Shown here piece by piece: positions 17,157 to 26,630 of a DNA stretch of 64,000 nt. Origin of the DNA: Streptomyces davaonensis JCM 4913. GTDB taxonomy: Bacteria > Actinomycetota > Actinomycetes > Streptomycetales > Streptomycetaceae. The notes below the pieces were generated by a model that saw only the letters and a list, made by a program, of their open reading frames with translations, did no database searches and was not told where the DNA came from. The stretch is taken from NCBI RefSeq assembly GCF_000349325.1, contig NC_020504.1:7978326-8042325 (forward strand), in the 5' to 3' direction. Positions within the stretch are counted from its first letter, which is position 1. Every line of letters begins with the position of its first letter. A program made the position numbers and the translations under genes.

Positions 17157-18362
17157 ATGCCCGCATCCCCCAGCACCGCCAGGGTCATCAACGACCGGCT
17201 GGCCCTGAGCCTGCTCCAGCAGGAGGGCCCGCTGACGGCGGGACGGCTGAAGGAACTGACCGGCCTGTCCCGCCCGAGCGTGGCCGACCTCGTCGAACGC
17301 CTCACCGCCGCCGGACTGATCGAGGTCGTGGGGGAGTCCGGCGAACAACGCCGCGGACCGAACGCCAAGGTGTACGGCATCGTCGCCGACCGCGCCCACC
17401 TCGCGGCGCTCGACGTGCGCACCGAAGGCGTCTCGGTGACCGTGTCCGACTTGCTCGGGCGGGTCCTGGCGGAGGCGTCGGCGCCGATCGACACCGGGGT
17501 GGGCACCGGGCCCGCGGTGGAGCAGGCGGTGGCGCTGGTGGAGCGGGCGGTGAAGGAGGCGGGCGTGGACATGCCGCACACCGTCGGCATCGGCGCGCCC
17601 GGCCTGATCGACCCCGGCACGGGCGAACTGCGCAACTCGTCCGGCCTGCCCGAGTGGCACCGGCGCCTGGTCGCGGCCCTCCAGGAACGGCTGCCGGAAG
17701 CACGCGTCAGCGTGGAGAACGAGACCAACCTCGCGGCCCTGGCGGAGCAGCGCGACGGCGCCGCCCGCGACCGGGACACCTTCGTGCTGCTCTGGCTGGG
17801 CGTGGGCGTGGGCGCGGCGGTGATGCTGGACGGCATCATTCGCCGGGGCGCGTCGGGCGGCACGGGCGAGATCGGCTTCCTGCCGGTGCCGGGCACCACG
17901 GGGCTGCCCTCGGCCACGGATTGCGGCGGCGGCTTCCACTCCCTGGCGTGTGCGGCAGCAATCACCGACTTGGCGGCGACGCATGGGGTGACGGCGACTC
18001 CGGAGCCTGGCGAGCCGAGGGCAGCGGCCCTGGTACGAACAGCGACGGCTGAACCGTCCCTCCCACCCCACACCGCTTTCCTCGACACCCTCGCCGACCG
18101 CCTGGCCCTGGGTGCCGCAGCCGTCACCTCCGTCCTGGACCCCGGCTGCGTGGTCCTGGCCGGCGAAATCGGCCGAGCAGGCGGGCAACCCCTGGCCACC
18201 CTGGTCCAGTCCCGCCTGGCAGCGCTGTCCCCCCTCCCGACGGAGGTCCGGGCCAGCGAACTGGGCGGCGAGGCGGTGCTGCGGGGCGCGCTGCTGACGG
18301 CGAGGGAGAGGGCGCAGGAGGAACTGTTCGGCTATCACAGCTCGGGTCGGCCTGACGCCTGA
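17157..18362 (+). CDS. ROK-family transcriptional regulator
   Basis: 401 residues from the ATG with GGAAGGA 7 bp upstream; an ATG at 17112 would add 15 residues but has a poorer ribosome site. Winged helix (about 10-70): INDRLALSLLQQEGPLTAGR and LTGLSRPSVADLVERL. Sugar-kinase-like domain with GIGAPGLIDPGTGELRNSS, ENETNLAALAEQ and GVGVGAAVMLDGIIRRG. The usual ROK zinc motif CxCGxxGC is reduced to DCGGGFHSLAC, so metal binding is doubtful. It senses a sugar or derivative and controls the divergent MFS gene through the palindrome at 17078-17100. No glycolytic kinase activity is expected. Confidence 0.9.
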   Translation: MPASPSTARVINDRLALSLLQQEGPLTAGRLKELTGLSRPSVADLVERLTAAGLIEVVGESGEQRRGPNAKVYGIVADRAHLAALDVRTEGVSVTVSDLLGRVLAEASAPIDTGVGTGPAVEQAVALVERAVKEAGVDMPHTVGIGAPGLIDPGTGELRNSSGLPEWHRRLVAALQERLPEARVSVENETNLAALAEQRDGAARDRDTFVLLWLGVGVGAAVMLDGIIRRGASGGTGEIGFLPVPGTTGLPSATDCGGGFHSLACAAAITDLAATHGVTATPEPGEPRAAALVRTATAEPSLPPHTAFLDTLADRLALGAAAVTSVLDPGCVVLAGEIGRAGGQPLATLVQSRLAALSPLPTEVRASELGGEAVLRGALLTARERAQEELFGYHSSGRPDA

Positions 18363-18381
18363 GGCAGAACCGGGGCGTGTA

Positions 18382-18592
18382 GCAGTCTTTTCCTTCGCCC
18401 CCGCCGCCCCTACCCATTCCCATCCCCTGGGGGCTGCCGCCCCCAGACCCCCGATCGGCCCTGAAGGGGCCTCGTCCTCAAACGCCGGACGGGCTAAACC
18501 CAGCCCCGTCGGCGTTTGAGGAGCGGGGGTCCAGGGGGCAGAGCCCCCTGGGATGGGACGGGTAGGGGCGGCGAGGGCGAAAAAGGGACCGT
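18382..18592. repeat. Long imperfect inverted repeat (Streptomyces intergenic hairpin element)
   Basis: The two halves, about 18382-18490 and 18502-18592, are imperfect reverse complements along nearly their full length. The best-paired blocks are CCTCAAACGCCG (18476-18487) with its near-complement ending GGCGTTTGAGG, GGGGCTGCC-type blocks near 18430 and 18530, and CGCCGCCCCTACCC near 18400 with its complement near 18565. Such TCCTCAAACGCC-type elements are common between Streptomyces genes, where they can act as bidirectional terminators. Here it separates the convergent ROK and oxidoreductase genes and fills the gap. Confidence 0.8.
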
Positions 18593-19334
18593 CAGTCGCG
18601 GAAGCGCTCCGCCAGGTACTCCTCGAACGTTCCCTTCCCCACCGCCCGCTCCGGCGCCAGATGCCCACCCGCGCGGAAGGCTCGGTACGTCTTTCCGGTC
18701 AGCGGGACGTTCAGGACGGGACGCCGGCGACCGGTCGCCCGAAGATACGCGCGGGCCAGAGACTCGAACGACCGCACTTCCGGCCCCGCCACGTCCTCGA
18801 CGCGCCCCGCTGGCGCCCCCGCGGCCAGCTCCGTCAACCGATCCGCCACCTCCGCGACAGCGACCGGCTGATCCCGCACCCCGGCCGGCAACAACATCAG
18901 CGGCGACTTCGACAACGAGCCGAACACCTGGGCCAGCAGGTCATGGAACTGCGTCGCCCGCAGGATCGTCCACCCGATCCCCGACCCCTCCACCAGCCGC
19001 TCCACGGCGAGCTTGCTCCGGTAGTAGCCGAGCGGCACCAGATCGACCCCCACGATCGAGATGAAGACCAGATGCCCCACCCCCGCCTTCCGCGCGGCGG
19101 CGATCAGATGCTGCGCCGCCTCCTCGTCCCGCCCCGAGGCGAACTCGCGCAGTGCACGATCACCTCCACCCCCGACACGGCCGCGTCCAACCCCGCACCC
19201 CCCGCCCGAAGATCCACGGCGTACGGCTGAGCATGCCGACTGAGCACCCGCACCTCATGCCCGTCCGCCCGCAACCGCTCGGCGACGAGCCGCCCGAGCG
19301 TTCCGGTACCGCCGGTCACCAGGATCGTGGTCAT
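18592..19334 (-). pseudogene. NmrA/SDR-type NAD(P)-binding oxidoreductase, frameshifted
   Basis: Two reading frames make one atypical SDR/NmrA-like protein. The first (19334 down to about 19130) begins MTTILVTGGTGTLGRLVAER, the GxxGxxG cofactor loop, and reaches VEVIVHCASSPRGG. The second (from about 19130 down) continues DEEAAQHLIAAARKAG and then FISIVGVDLVPLGYYRSKLA with the YxxxK pair, ending ERFRD. The frames join if one G is added in the G-rich run at 19126-19135. As written, translation stops after 76 residues. This is either a true inactivating mutation or a sequencing error. It lies directly after the ECF41 sigma gene and is preceded by an ECF41-type promoter, so it is the expected target of that factor. 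Confidence 0.85.
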
Positions 19335-19389
19335 GCCGTTCGTCCTTTCGCAGTCCGGAGCCCCGGACTGGGACCCCTACGTCAGCTCA

Positions 19390-19416
19390 GACCGGGTACA
19401 CCCGCGAAATGTGACA
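19390..19416 (-). promoter_or_regulatory. Predicted ECF41 promoter of the oxidoreductase gene
   Basis: On the minus strand TGTCACA (19416-19410), exactly 16 nt, then GGTC (19393-19390), 56 bp before the oxidoreductase ATG. The published ECF41 consensus is TGTCACA and CGTC at this spacing. A second TGTCACA copy sits 17 bp upstream (19433-19427) without a matching -10. Confidence 0.72.
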
Positions 19417-19446
19417 GCGGTCGGAATGTGACAGGGATCGGAACAA

Positions 19447-20334
19447 CTACGCCCGTGCCAGCTGACGACTCACGAATCCCAGCTTCTCCGGATTCACCAC
19501 GGCCCGCGCGTGGGTGATCACTCCGTCCCGCGTCTCGAAGGCGACGACGGAGATCAAGGTGGAGTCCAACCACGCGGCCATGCCCATCGCCCCGTTGACT
19601 TCCACCGCCGAGAACTCCACCCCGGCCAGGAACGTCCGCCGCGACCCCACCAGGAACCGGAACACATGGTCCCGGCCCTCGATCGGCCGCCGCGCCGCGC
19701 TGACCTTGCCGCCCCCGTCGCCGGTCCAGGTCACATCGGCCGCCAGCAGCTTCTCCAGCGCGACCACATCGCCCTCCCGGGCCGCCGAGATGAAGGACTC
19801 GACCAGCTCCTCCCGCCGCTTCGGCTCCGCCTCGAACCGGGACTCCGGCTCGCCCACCCGCCGCACCGCTCGCCGGTACAGCTGACGGCAGTTGGCCTCG
19901 GTCAGCTCCAGCGCCTCGGCGATCTCCCGGTGGCCGTACGCGAAGGCCTCCCGCAGCACGAAAACGGCCCGCTCCGTAGGAGTGAGCCGTTCCAGCAGCA
20001 CCAGCATCGCCAGCGACACCGAATCCCGCTGCTCGGCGGACTCCAGCGGCCCGAGCGCGCCGTCGGAGGTCAGGACCGGCTCCGGCAGCCACTCCCCGAC
20101 GTACTCCTCCCGGCGCGCCCGCGCCGAGGTCAGCCGGGACAGACAGAGGTTGGTGACGACCTTGGCCAGCCAGGCCGACGGGCGCGCGATCTCCGTACGG
20201 TCGGCGGCGCTGAACCGCAGATACGCGTCCTGGACGGCGTCCTCGGCCTCCTGGGCCGAGCCCAGCATGCGATAGGCCAGGCCGAACAGCCGGGGGCGGT
20301 GGGTCTCGAACTCGTCGGCGGTCGCGGTCGTCAT
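19447..20334 (-). CDS. ECF41-group (SigJ-like) RNA polymerase sigma factor with C-terminal SnoaL-like domain
   Basis: 295 residues from ATG with AGGGTGA 6 bp upstream. Sigma region 2 is RLFGLAYRMLGSAQEAEDAV then QDAYLRF (about 12-40). Region 4 is LTPTERAVFVLREAFAYGHR then EIAEALELTEANCRQLYRRA (about 110-155). The linker has the ECF41 motif WLPEP, and the C-terminal SnoaL-like extension (about 170-290) has GDGGGK and NPEKL, the elements that control ECF41 activity in place of an anti-sigma factor. It directs transcription from TGTCACA-type promoters, one of which lies just downstream in front of the neighbouring oxidoreductase. The chitinase gene upstream is separated by a terminator. Confidence 0.92.
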   Translation of the reverse strand: MTTATADEFETHRPRLFGLAYRMLGSAQEAEDAVQDAYLRFSAADRTEIARPSAWLAKVVTNLCLSRLTSARARREEYVGEWLPEPVLTSDGALGPLESAEQRDSVSLAMLVLLERLTPTERAVFVLREAFAYGHREIAEALELTEANCRQLYRRAVRRVGEPESRFEAEPKRREELVESFISAAREGDVVALEKLLAADVTWTGDGGGKVSAARRPIEGRDHVFRFLVGSRRTFLAGVEFSAVEVNGAMGMAAWLDSTLISVVAFETRDGVITHARAVVNPEKLGFVSRQLARA

Positions 20335-20366
20335 GCCGTTCACCCTGCCAGACGCGCTGCGTTGGA

Positions 20367-20408
20367 GGCCCGGCGGCGGGCAAGGGCCGTCGTCACCGCC
20401 GCCGGGCC
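20367..20408 (-). terminator. Hairpin terminator after the modular chitinase gene
   Basis: 13-bp perfect stem (20367-20379 with 20396-20408, GGCCCGGCGGCGG and its complement) and 16-nt loop, 16 bp after the chitinase stop and before the sigma gene. Confidence 0.75.
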
Positions 20409-20423
20409 GGTTCTCGCGTGGGG

Positions 20424-22763
20424 TCAGCAGGCGCCGAGGTCCTGCCACACCCCCCATTCACCGGTGGTTCCGGGCTCCTCGCCCTTCGTCCACCACTTGG
20501 CCTTCCACGAGTGCCCCTTGTGGGAGACCTGAGTGCCGCCGCCGTACTCCGTCGTGGAGTTCCAGGCGGGCGCGGTGCAGGCACCGGGCGTCGGAGTCGG
20601 AGTAGGCGTCGGGTCGGTCGGGTCCGGGGTGGGGGTGCCGCCCGATCCGGGCTCGACCAGCGTGGTCCCGCGACCCAGGTTCCCGGCCAGGGAGTACGTC
20701 GTCCCGCTGATGTTCACCGTCCAGTTCCATGGCGTGGACACCGGCAGGTAGTAGTTGAACGACAGCTCCACCGACGCGCCGGGCGCCAGCGACTGCCAGC
20801 TCGGCAGCTTCAGCGAGACCCGGTGGAAGTCGCCCTTCAGCCCGCCCACGTTGGAACCGGTGTGGTCGCTGCTGATCACCTTGGCGCCGAAGCCCGACTG
20901 GTCGGAGGCGTTGGCGGGTGCGGCGGTCGAGTAGTCGAACTGGAACTCCGTACCGCCCGGCAGAGCCGACTTGGTGTTGTTAGTGATCTTCACCTTTGGC
21001 GTGATCGGGTAGTTGGAGTCACCGAGCTTGAACTCGCCGAACTCCACGCCGATGTCGACGGCCTGCGTGGGCAGCGCCTTGTTCGAGACCGTCGCGCCGT
21101 ACGGGGAGGCGGACTTGAACTTCTCGTACATCGCTGTGGTCAGCGTCGAACCCGGCTCGTACTGCCCCTTCGTCGCGTTCCAGCCGTAGTCACCGGCCAG
21201 CTCCCAGACCATCGTGCCGCCGATGCCGTTGGCCACCACGTAGTCGGCCTTGGCGTTCACCGACTGCTCGTCCTCGGTGGACAGGAAGACCTTCTTCTCG
21301 GCGTTCCACAGCCACGGCGCGACCAGCGTGGAGTCGTACTTGCGGGCGTAGCTGCCGGTCAGCCGGGTGTCGGCCGGGAAGCCGTACTTCGTCACGTAGT
21401 CCCCGACGACGCCCTTCTCCAGGTTCTTGGCGTGCCACATCGGGTTCGAACCCGCGGGCGACTCCTTGCCGTTGGTGTCGAGGTCGTGCCAGAGGTTGTC
21501 GATACCGGTGGCGCCGTCACCGCACTTGGTCAGCCCGGAACCGGCCGGACAGTTCGTGGTCGCGGCCTTGCCCCACAGCCCGTCGGTCCCGCCGATGACG
21601 TTCTTGAATCCCCTTGTGTAGTAGGGGAGTCCGATGTTGATGCGCCCGGCCGGCATCGAACCGCGGAAGTAGTGATAGGCCCAGTCGGTGTTCAGATAGC
21701 CGATTCCGCCGTACTGGGAGGCCGAATACACTCCCGCGGCGGCGAGTTCGGCGTCCTTGCCGTCGTCGAAGAGCGAGGCGTTCGGGCCGACGTACTCGTT
21801 CCAGGCGCCATGGAGGTCGTACGACATTATGTTGACGTAGTCCAGGTACTTCTGCACCTGGAAGGTCTCCATGCCGCGCAGCAGATATCCGGAGGACGGC
21901 GCCGCGACCGAGAGCAGATAGTGCTTGCCGTCCGCCGCGCCCGCCCGGTCGAGCTTCTCGCGCAGGGTCTTCATCAAGACCGCGTAGCCCTTGACCAGAC
22001 CGGCCCTGCGGGCGTTGGAGATCGACCAGTCGAGAGGGTTGCCCGCGTCCTTCATGGTCGTCGGGTACTCGTAATCGATGTCGACGCCGTTGAAGCCGTA
22101 CTTCCTGATGAAGTCGACGGCGGAATTCGCGAAGATGTCGATGCCCGCCTGGTTCACCGAGCCGTCGGCATTCGTGGCCATCGAGTAGAAGCCGCCCGAG
22201 TTCACGCGGGTGCCGCTGTCGTCGAAATAGCCGCCGGTCTCGGCCCAGCCGCCCACCGAGATCAGCGTCTTGACGTTCGGGTGCTGCTTCTTGAACTTGT
22301 TGAGCAGATTGAAGTGGCCCTTGTAGGAGAAGCCCGGGTCCATCTCCGCGCCGTTCACCCCCGGCCAGGTCATCCCGGTCGCCGCGTTGGTCGCGCTGTC
22401 CGCGCCGACGGAGATCTTGTTCGAGCCGTCGATGTGCGCGAAGGCGTAGTTGAGGTGGGTGACCTTGTCCCAGGGGATGTCCGGGGCGAGGTAGGCGGGG
22501 GTGCCGTCCTTGCCGGTGCGCCAACCGGTGAAGTAGCCGATCACCCGGCGCTGGTGGTCGGCGCCCATCTTCTCCCGGCCCTCGGCGTCGTAGACCGAGC
22601 AGTACGGGACGTCCACACCGGGGGTCTTGTAGAGCCCGTCAGGGCGGCAGGACTCCTGGTCGGCGGCGTGCGAGACGGTGGCCGGGAGCCCGGCGAGCAG
22701 CAGCCCGGCGATGGCCGCGGCGCCCGCGAGCAGGGAGGTTCTCGCTCGGTTGGGTGACAGCAA
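20424..22763 (-). CDS. Secreted modular chitinase: GH18 + accessory domain + CBM5/12
   Basis: 779 residues. Sec signal peptide (about 1-34) ending VSHA. GH18 catalytic domain about 70-545: substrate-site strand [13 protein letters not shown], catalytic motif [11 protein letters not shown] with the acid Glu near residue 232 (first position of the DxxDxDxE motif is Asn), [16 protein letters not shown] and [13 protein letters not shown]. Residues about 560-700 form a beta-rich module ([20 protein letters not shown]) that may bind carbohydrate. A Pro/Thr linker leads to a C-terminal CBM5/12 chitin-binding module (about 730-779) with [17 protein letters not shown] and [12 protein letters not shown]. 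It degrades chitin outside the cell. The promoter matches that of the second chitinase in this window. Confidence 0.95.
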   Translation of the reverse strand: MLSPNRARTSLLAGAAAIAGLLLAGLPATVSHAADQESCRPDGLYKTPGVDVPYCSVYDAEGREKMGADHQRRVIGYFTGWRTGKDGTPAYLAPDIPWDKVTHLNYAFAHIDGSNKISVGADSATNAATGMTWPGVNGAEMDPGFSYKGHFNLLNKFKKQHPNVKTLISVGGWAETGGYFDDSGTRVNSGGFYSMATNADGSVNQAGIDIFANSAVDFIRKYGFNGVDIDYEYPTTMKDAGNPLDWSISNARRAGLVKGYAVLMKTLREKLDRAGAADGKHYLLSVAAPSSGYLLRGMETFQVQKYLDYVNIMSYDLHGAWNEYVGPNASLFDDGKDAELAAAGVYSASQYGGIGYLNTDWAYHYFRGSMPAGRINIGLPYYTRGFKNVIGGTDGLWGKAATTNCPAGSGLTKCGDGATGIDNLWHDLDTNGKESPAGSNPMWHAKNLEKGVVGDYVTKYGFPADTRLTGSYARKYDSTLVAPWLWNAEKKVFLSTEDEQSVNAKADYVVANGIGGTMVWELAGDYGWNATKGQYEPGSTLTTAMYEKFKSASPYGATVSNKALPTQAVDIGVEFGEFKLGDSNYPITPKVKITNNTKSALPGGTEFQFDYSTAAPANASDQSGFGAKVISSDHTGSNVGGLKGDFHRVSLKLPSWQSLAPGASVELSFNYYLPVSTPWNWTVNISGTTYSLAGNLGRGTTLVEPGSGGTPTPDPTDPTPTPTPTPGACTAPAWNSTTEYGGGTQVSHKGHSWKAKWWTKGEEPGTTGEWGVWQDLGAC

Positions 22764-22792
22764 GTCGGTTCCTCTCCACGGAAGTTGGCCAG

Positions 22793-22835
22793 ACAGTAGG
22801 GAGGACTAGACCAATGCGTCAATAGGTATGGACCA
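22793..22835 (-). promoter_or_regulatory. Chitinase promoter with 12-bp direct repeats
   Basis: Minus strand: TGGTCCATACCT (22835-22824), 10 bp containing -35 TTGACG (22822-22817), TGGTCTAGTCCT (22813-22802), then -10 TACTGT (22798-22793) after an 18-bp spacer. The paired TGGTCYANACCT repeats are the classic chitin-induction/glucose-repression element of Streptomyces chitinase promoters and resemble DasR sites. Confidence 0.82.
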
Positions 22836-22962
22836 ATTCAGGGTTGAAGAAGCGTTGAGGGAGCGTCGAAGGAGTCCAGGCGGACGGCCTGTGAGCCACC
22901 CCACAGCCCTCACCCGCATGGACGCCTGCCGGGCGTGGCACACTGGCCCTGTACCAGAAGCA

Positions 22963-23089
22963 GCGCACTCCGGGGTCGGTGAAAGTCCGAACCGGCGGTT
23001 ACAGTCCGCGACCCGACCGCTTCCAGCGGCCGGTTGACCAGGTGAAATTCCTGGACCGACGGTTAAAGTCCGGATGGGAGGCAGTGCGC
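22963..23089 (+). ncRNA. FMN riboswitch (RFN element)
   Basis: Closing stem GCGCACTC (from 22963) with the GGCAGTGCGC end (to 23089). Conserved RFN blocks in order: CGGGGTCGGTGAAAGTCCGA, ACCGGCGGTTACAGTCCGCG, the variable arm, ACCAGGTGAAATTCCTGGAC, CGACGGTTAAAGTCCGGATG, GGAGGCAGTG. It binds FMN and lowers expression of the riboflavin operon that starts at 23242. The 152-nt stretch after it holds the expression platform; no terminator with a U-run is seen, so translational or Rho-type control is possible. The rest of the 22836-23241 gap shows no gene. Confidence 0.95.
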
Positions 23090-23241
23090 GGCGGGCGGGC
23101 ATTCGTGCGCGCCGCCGATGTGAGCTCGTTCCCTCGTGGGACGGGTCCTTCCGGCGTCGTTCCCGGTGCCGCAGTCCGTGTTCTCTGTCGTCATCGACAG
23201 CCCCGGAGTCCGTGCCCCTATGAGGCAGGAGGACCCGGGAA

Positions 23242-23835
23242 GTGTTCACCGGAATCGTCGAAGAGCTGGGCGAGATCACCGCCGTCGAGAACCTCGGTGA
23301 CGCCTGTCGCTTCCGCCTGCGCGGCCCCGTCGTCACCGAGGGTGCCAAGCACGGGGACTCCATCGCGGTGAACGGCGTCTGCCTCACGGTCGTGGACAAC
23401 GAGGGCGACGAGTTCACCGCCGACGTCATGGCCGAGACCCTCAACCGCTCCAGCCTGGGCGCCCTCGACATCGGCTCCCGCGTCAACCTGGAGCGCCCCA
23501 CCGCGGTCGGCGCCCGCCTCGGCGGCCACATCGTGCAGGGACATGTCGACGGCACCGGCGCGGTGCTGGAGCGCAAGCCCTCCGACAACTGGGAGATCAT
23601 CAAGATCTCGCTCCCCGATGACCTCGCCCGGTACGTCGTGGAGAAGGGCTCCATCACCGTCGACGGCATCAGCCTGACCGTCGTGGACGCGGGCCCCGAC
23701 TACTTCACCGTGAGCCTCATCCCCACCACCCTCGCCCTGACCACGCTCGGCCTCAAGCAGCCCGGCGACCCGGTCAACCTGGAAGTCGACGTCGTCGCCA
23801 AGTACGTCGAGCGGCTGCTGGGAGCAGCCAAGTGA
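23242..23835 (+). CDS. ribE: Riboflavin synthase, alpha chain
   Basis: 197 residues. Two lumazine-binding repeats: [15 protein letters not shown] in the first (1-97) and [13 protein letters not shown] opening the second (about 98-195). The trimeric enzyme turns two 6,7-dimethyl-8-ribityllumazine molecules into riboflavin plus the pyrimidine precursor. GTG start with AGGAGGACC 6 bp upstream. First gene after the FMN riboswitch. Its stop overlaps the GTG of the transporter gene (GTGA), so the operon is tightly coupled. Called ribC in some species. Confidence 0.97.
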   Translation: MFTGIVEELGEITAVENLGDACRFRLRGPVVTEGAKHGDSIAVNGVCLTVVDNEGDEFTADVMAETLNRSSLGALDIGSRVNLERPTAVGARLGGHIVQGHVDGTGAVLERKPSDNWEIIKISLPDDLARYVVEKGSITVDGISLTVVDAGPDYFTVSLIPTTLALTTLGLKQPGDPVNLEVDVVAKYVERLLGAAK

Positions 23836-24473
23836 ACTGGCTCAACTCCGAGGCCTTCGTCCTGTTCGACCAGCACATCATCTGGTCGGACATGGTCGGC
23901 AACATCCTGGGCCTCATCACCCTCGCGCTGGGCTTCCGGCGCTCCCTGTGGACCTGGCCGGTCCAGTTCCTCTCCGGCCTCGTCCTGTTCGGCGCCTTCT
24001 ACGGCCATCTGACCGGCAGCGCCGGCAAGCAGGCCGTCGTCATGGCCGTCGCGCTGTACGGCTGGTACCAGTGGAACCGCGGCACCGACAAGGCCGCCGA
24101 CGGCAAGGTCTCCGTCCGCTTCGCCACCTGGGCGGAGCGCGGCGCGATGATCGCGGCGGCCGCCGTCGGCACCGTCGCGGTGGCCCTGCTCTTCAAGGCG
24201 TACCCGAGCCTGTCCTGGGACCCTTGGCCGGACGCCTACATCTTCGTCGGCACGATCGTCGCCATGTACGCCCAGGCGCGCGGCATGGTCGAGTTCTGGT
24301 TCGCCTGGCTCCTCGTCGACCTCGTCGGCGTCCCGCTGAACTTCGCGAACGGCTACGCCTTCTCCGGCTTCGTCTACGTCATCTACGGCGCACTCGTCCT
24401 GTGGGGCATGCGCGACTGGTGGCTGCGCTCCCGCAGGGACTCGCGGCCCGTCCTGGAAGGAGCGCCCGCGTGA
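23832..24473 (+). CDS. pnuX: PnuC-family riboflavin transporter
   Basis: 213 residues with about seven membrane helices, the PnuC size and shape. Characteristic blocks: [31 protein letters not shown] and [20 protein letters not shown] near the end. PnuC proteins let a vitamin diffuse in and trap it by phosphorylation. Members inside riboflavin operons under FMN riboswitches, as here, are riboflavin transporters (PnuX/RibM). GTG start overlaps ribE, and the stop overlaps ribBA. Nicotinamide riboside is the alternative substrate but the context argues against it. Confidence 0.9.
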   Translation: MNWLNSEAFVLFDQHIIWSDMVGNILGLITLALGFRRSLWTWPVQFLSGLVLFGAFYGHLTGSAGKQAVVMAVALYGWYQWNRGTDKAADGKVSVRFATWAERGAMIAAAAVGTVAVALLFKAYPSLSWDPWPDAYIFVGTIVAMYAQARGMVEFWFAWLLVDLVGVPLNFANGYAFSGFVYVIYGALVLWGMRDWWLRSRRDSRPVLEGAPA

Positions 24474-25759
24474 GCACCTCATCCGTTCTGTACAGCACCG
24501 ACAACATCGAGAACTGGTCGCTCGACCCTGTCGAGCAGGCCATCGCCGACATCGCGGCCGGCCGCCCGGTCGTGGTCGTCGACGACGAGGACCGGGAGAA
24601 CGAGGGCGACCTCGTCATCGCCGCCGAGAAGGCGACCCCCGAGATCGTCGCGTTCATGATGAGCGAGTGCCGCGGCATGATCTGCGCCCCCATGGAGGGC
24701 GAGGAGCTGGACCGGCTCGGCATCCCGCTGATGGTGGAGAACAACACCGAGTCCATGCGGACCGCGTTCACGGTCACCGTGGACGGCGCGCCCGCCCACG
24801 GCGTGACCACCGGCATCTCCGCCTCGGACCGCGCGACCACGCTCCAGTTGCTGGCCAGTGGCACGGCGCAGTCCGACGACTTCGTCCGTCCCGGCCACAT
24901 CTTCCCGCTGCGCGCCCGCTCCGGCGGCGTCCTGGTCCGCAACGGCCACACCGAGGCCGCCGTCGACCTGGCCCGCCTCGCGGGGCTGCGCCCGGCCGGC
25001 GCCATCGTCGAGATCGCCGGTGAGGACGGCCGGATGCTGCGGCTGCCCGAGCTGATCCCGTTCGCCCGCAAGCACGGCCTGACGATCATCTCCATCGAGG
25101 ACCTGATCGCCTACCGCCGCTCCGCCGAGCCCACCGTCCGCCGCGAGGCCGAGGTCCACCTGCCGACCGTGCACGGCACCTTCACCGCCTACGGCTACCG
25201 CTCCACCGTGGACGGCGTCGAGCACGTCGCCCTGGTGCACGGCGAGATCGGCGACGGCAAGGACGTCGTGGTCCGCGTCCACTCCGAGTGCCTCACCGGC
25301 GATGTCTTCGGCTCCCTGCGCTGCGACTGCGGCCCCCAGCTCGACGCCGCACTGGAGCGCATCCAGACCGAGGGCCGCGGCGTCGTGGTCTACCTCCGCG
25401 GCCACGAGGGACGCGGTATCGGCCTGGTCTCCAAGCTGCGCGCCTACGAGCTCCAGGAGCGCGGCCGCGACACCCTGGACGCCAACCTGGAACTCGGCCT
25501 GCCCGCCGACGCCCGGGACTACGCGGCCGGCGCCCAGATCCTGCGGGACCTCGGGGTCAGGAGCGTCCGTCTGATGACCAACAACCCCGACAAGACCGAC
25601 GCGCTCGTCCAGCACGGCATCGAGGTCACCGACCGGGAGCCGATGCCCGTCACCGCGGGCGAGCACAACCTCCGGTACCTGCGCACCAAGCGGGACCGGA
25701 TGGGACACGATCTGCCCTGGCTGGAGGCGGCCCCCGTCTCCGCGTGCGGCAACCAGTAG
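24470..25759 (+). CDS. ribBA: Bifunctional 3,4-dihydroxy-2-butanone-4-phosphate synthase / GTP cyclohydrolase II
   Basis: 429 residues, full length for RibBA. The N-terminal RibB half (about 18-220) has [20 protein letters not shown], the acidic metal site, and the [12 protein letters not shown] and [10 protein letters not shown] blocks. The C-terminal RibA half (about 225-415) has [20 protein letters not shown], with the zinc-binding Cys residues, GHEGRGIGL and the LMTNNPDK end. It makes both precursors of riboflavin, from ribulose 5-phosphate and from GTP. GTG start overlaps the transporter gene. The second lumazine pathway enzyme ribH follows 23 bp on. Confidence 0.97.
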   Translation: MSTSSVLYSTDNIENWSLDPVEQAIADIAAGRPVVVVDDEDRENEGDLVIAAEKATPEIVAFMMSECRGMICAPMEGEELDRLGIPLMVENNTESMRTAFTVTVDGAPAHGVTTGISASDRATTLQLLASGTAQSDDFVRPGHIFPLRARSGGVLVRNGHTEAAVDLARLAGLRPAGAIVEIAGEDGRMLRLPELIPFARKHGLTIISIEDLIAYRRSAEPTVRREAEVHLPTVHGTFTAYGYRSTVDGVEHVALVHGEIGDGKDVVVRVHSECLTGDVFGSLRCDCGPQLDAALERIQTEGRGVVVYLRGHEGRGIGLVSKLRAYELQERGRDTLDANLELGLPADARDYAAGAQILRDLGVRSVRLMTNNPDKTDALVQHGIEVTDREPMPVTAGEHNLRYLRTKRDRMGHDLPWLEAAPVSACGNQ

Positions 25760-25782
25760 CAGAAACCTCATCAAGGAGAGAC

Positions 25783-26268
25783 GTGAGCGGCAAGGGTGCA
25801 CCGGAACTGTCCGTACAGGGCGTGGGCGATCTGCGGGTCGCCGTCGTCGCGGCGCAGTGGCACGAAAAGGTGATGGACGGCCTGGTGGACGGCGCCCTGC
25901 GCGCCCTGCACGACCTCGGCATCGACGAGCCGACCCTGCTCAGGGTCCCGGGCAGCTGGGAGCTCCCGGTCGTCGCCAAGGTCCTCGCGGGCCGCGGCTA
26001 CGACGCCGTCGTCGCCCTCGGCGTCGTCATCCGGGGTGGCACCCCGCACTTCGAGTACGTGTGCCAGGGCGTCACCCAGGGTCTGACCCAGGTCTCGGTG
26101 GAGACCCGGGTCCCGATCGGCTTCGGCGTGCTGACCTGCGACACCGAGGAGCAGGCCCTGGACCGGGCCGGGCTGCCCGGTTCCAACGAGGACAAGGGGC
26201 ACGAGGCGGTGACCGCGGCGGTCGCCACCGCGGCCACCCTGCGTTCAGTATCTGAACCCTGGCGCTGA
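25783..26268 (+). CDS. ribH: 6,7-dimethyl-8-ribityllumazine synthase
   Basis: 161 residues. Blocks of the family: [52 protein letters not shown] (with the catalytic His region) and [17 protein letters not shown] then NEDKGHEAV. The icosahedral or pentameric enzyme condenses the two RibBA pathway products into lumazine, the substrate of RibE. GTG start with AAGGAGAG 2 bp upstream. Last riboflavin gene; hisE begins 34 bp after its stop, so riboflavin and histidine genes may share a transcript. Confidence 0.97.
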   Translation: MSGKGAPELSVQGVGDLRVAVVAAQWHEKVMDGLVDGALRALHDLGIDEPTLLRVPGSWELPVVAKVLAGRGYDAVVALGVVIRGGTPHFEYVCQGVTQGLTQVSVETRVPIGFGVLTCDTEEQALDRAGLPGSNEDKGHEAVTAAVATAATLRSVSEPWR

Positions 26269-26302
26269 CGAACCGGGTATGTGGCATAGGCTGAGCGTCA
26301 CC

Positions 26303-26575
26303 ATGTCCAAGAAGACGTTCGAGGAGCTCTTCACCGAGCTCCAGCACAAGGCCGCCACCGGCGACCCCGCCACCTCCCGCACCGCCGAACTGGTCGGGAA
26401 AGGGGTCCATGCCATCGGCAAGAAGGTCGTCGAAGAGGCCGCCGAGGTCTGGATGGCCGCCGAGTACGAGGGCAAGGACGCGGCAGCCGAGGAGATCTCG
26501 CAGCTGCTGTACCACGTCCAGGTGATGATGGTCGCCCGCGGGATCTCCCTGGACGACGTCTACGCCCACCTCTGA
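26303..26575 (+). CDS. hisE: Phosphoribosyl-ATP pyrophosphatase
   Basis: 90 residues from the ATG at [10 protein letters not shown]; an earlier in-frame ATG at 26279 would add 8 residues that do not look conserved. All-alpha MazG-like fold with the metal site [18 protein letters not shown] then [16 protein letters not shown]. It hydrolyses phosphoribosyl-ATP to phosphoribosyl-AMP, step 2 of histidine synthesis. Followed by hisG, which makes its substrate. The two are the usual actinobacterial hisE-hisG pair split from the main his operon. Confidence 0.95.
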   Translation: MSKKTFEELFTELQHKAATGDPATSRTAELVGKGVHAIGKKVVEEAAEVWMAAEYEGKDAAAEEISQLLYHVQVMMVARGISLDDVYAHL

Positions 26576-26630
26576 GCCACCGCCGCACACCCGTACATCT
26601 CACGCATCTCACACAAAGGAAGCCGACCTC

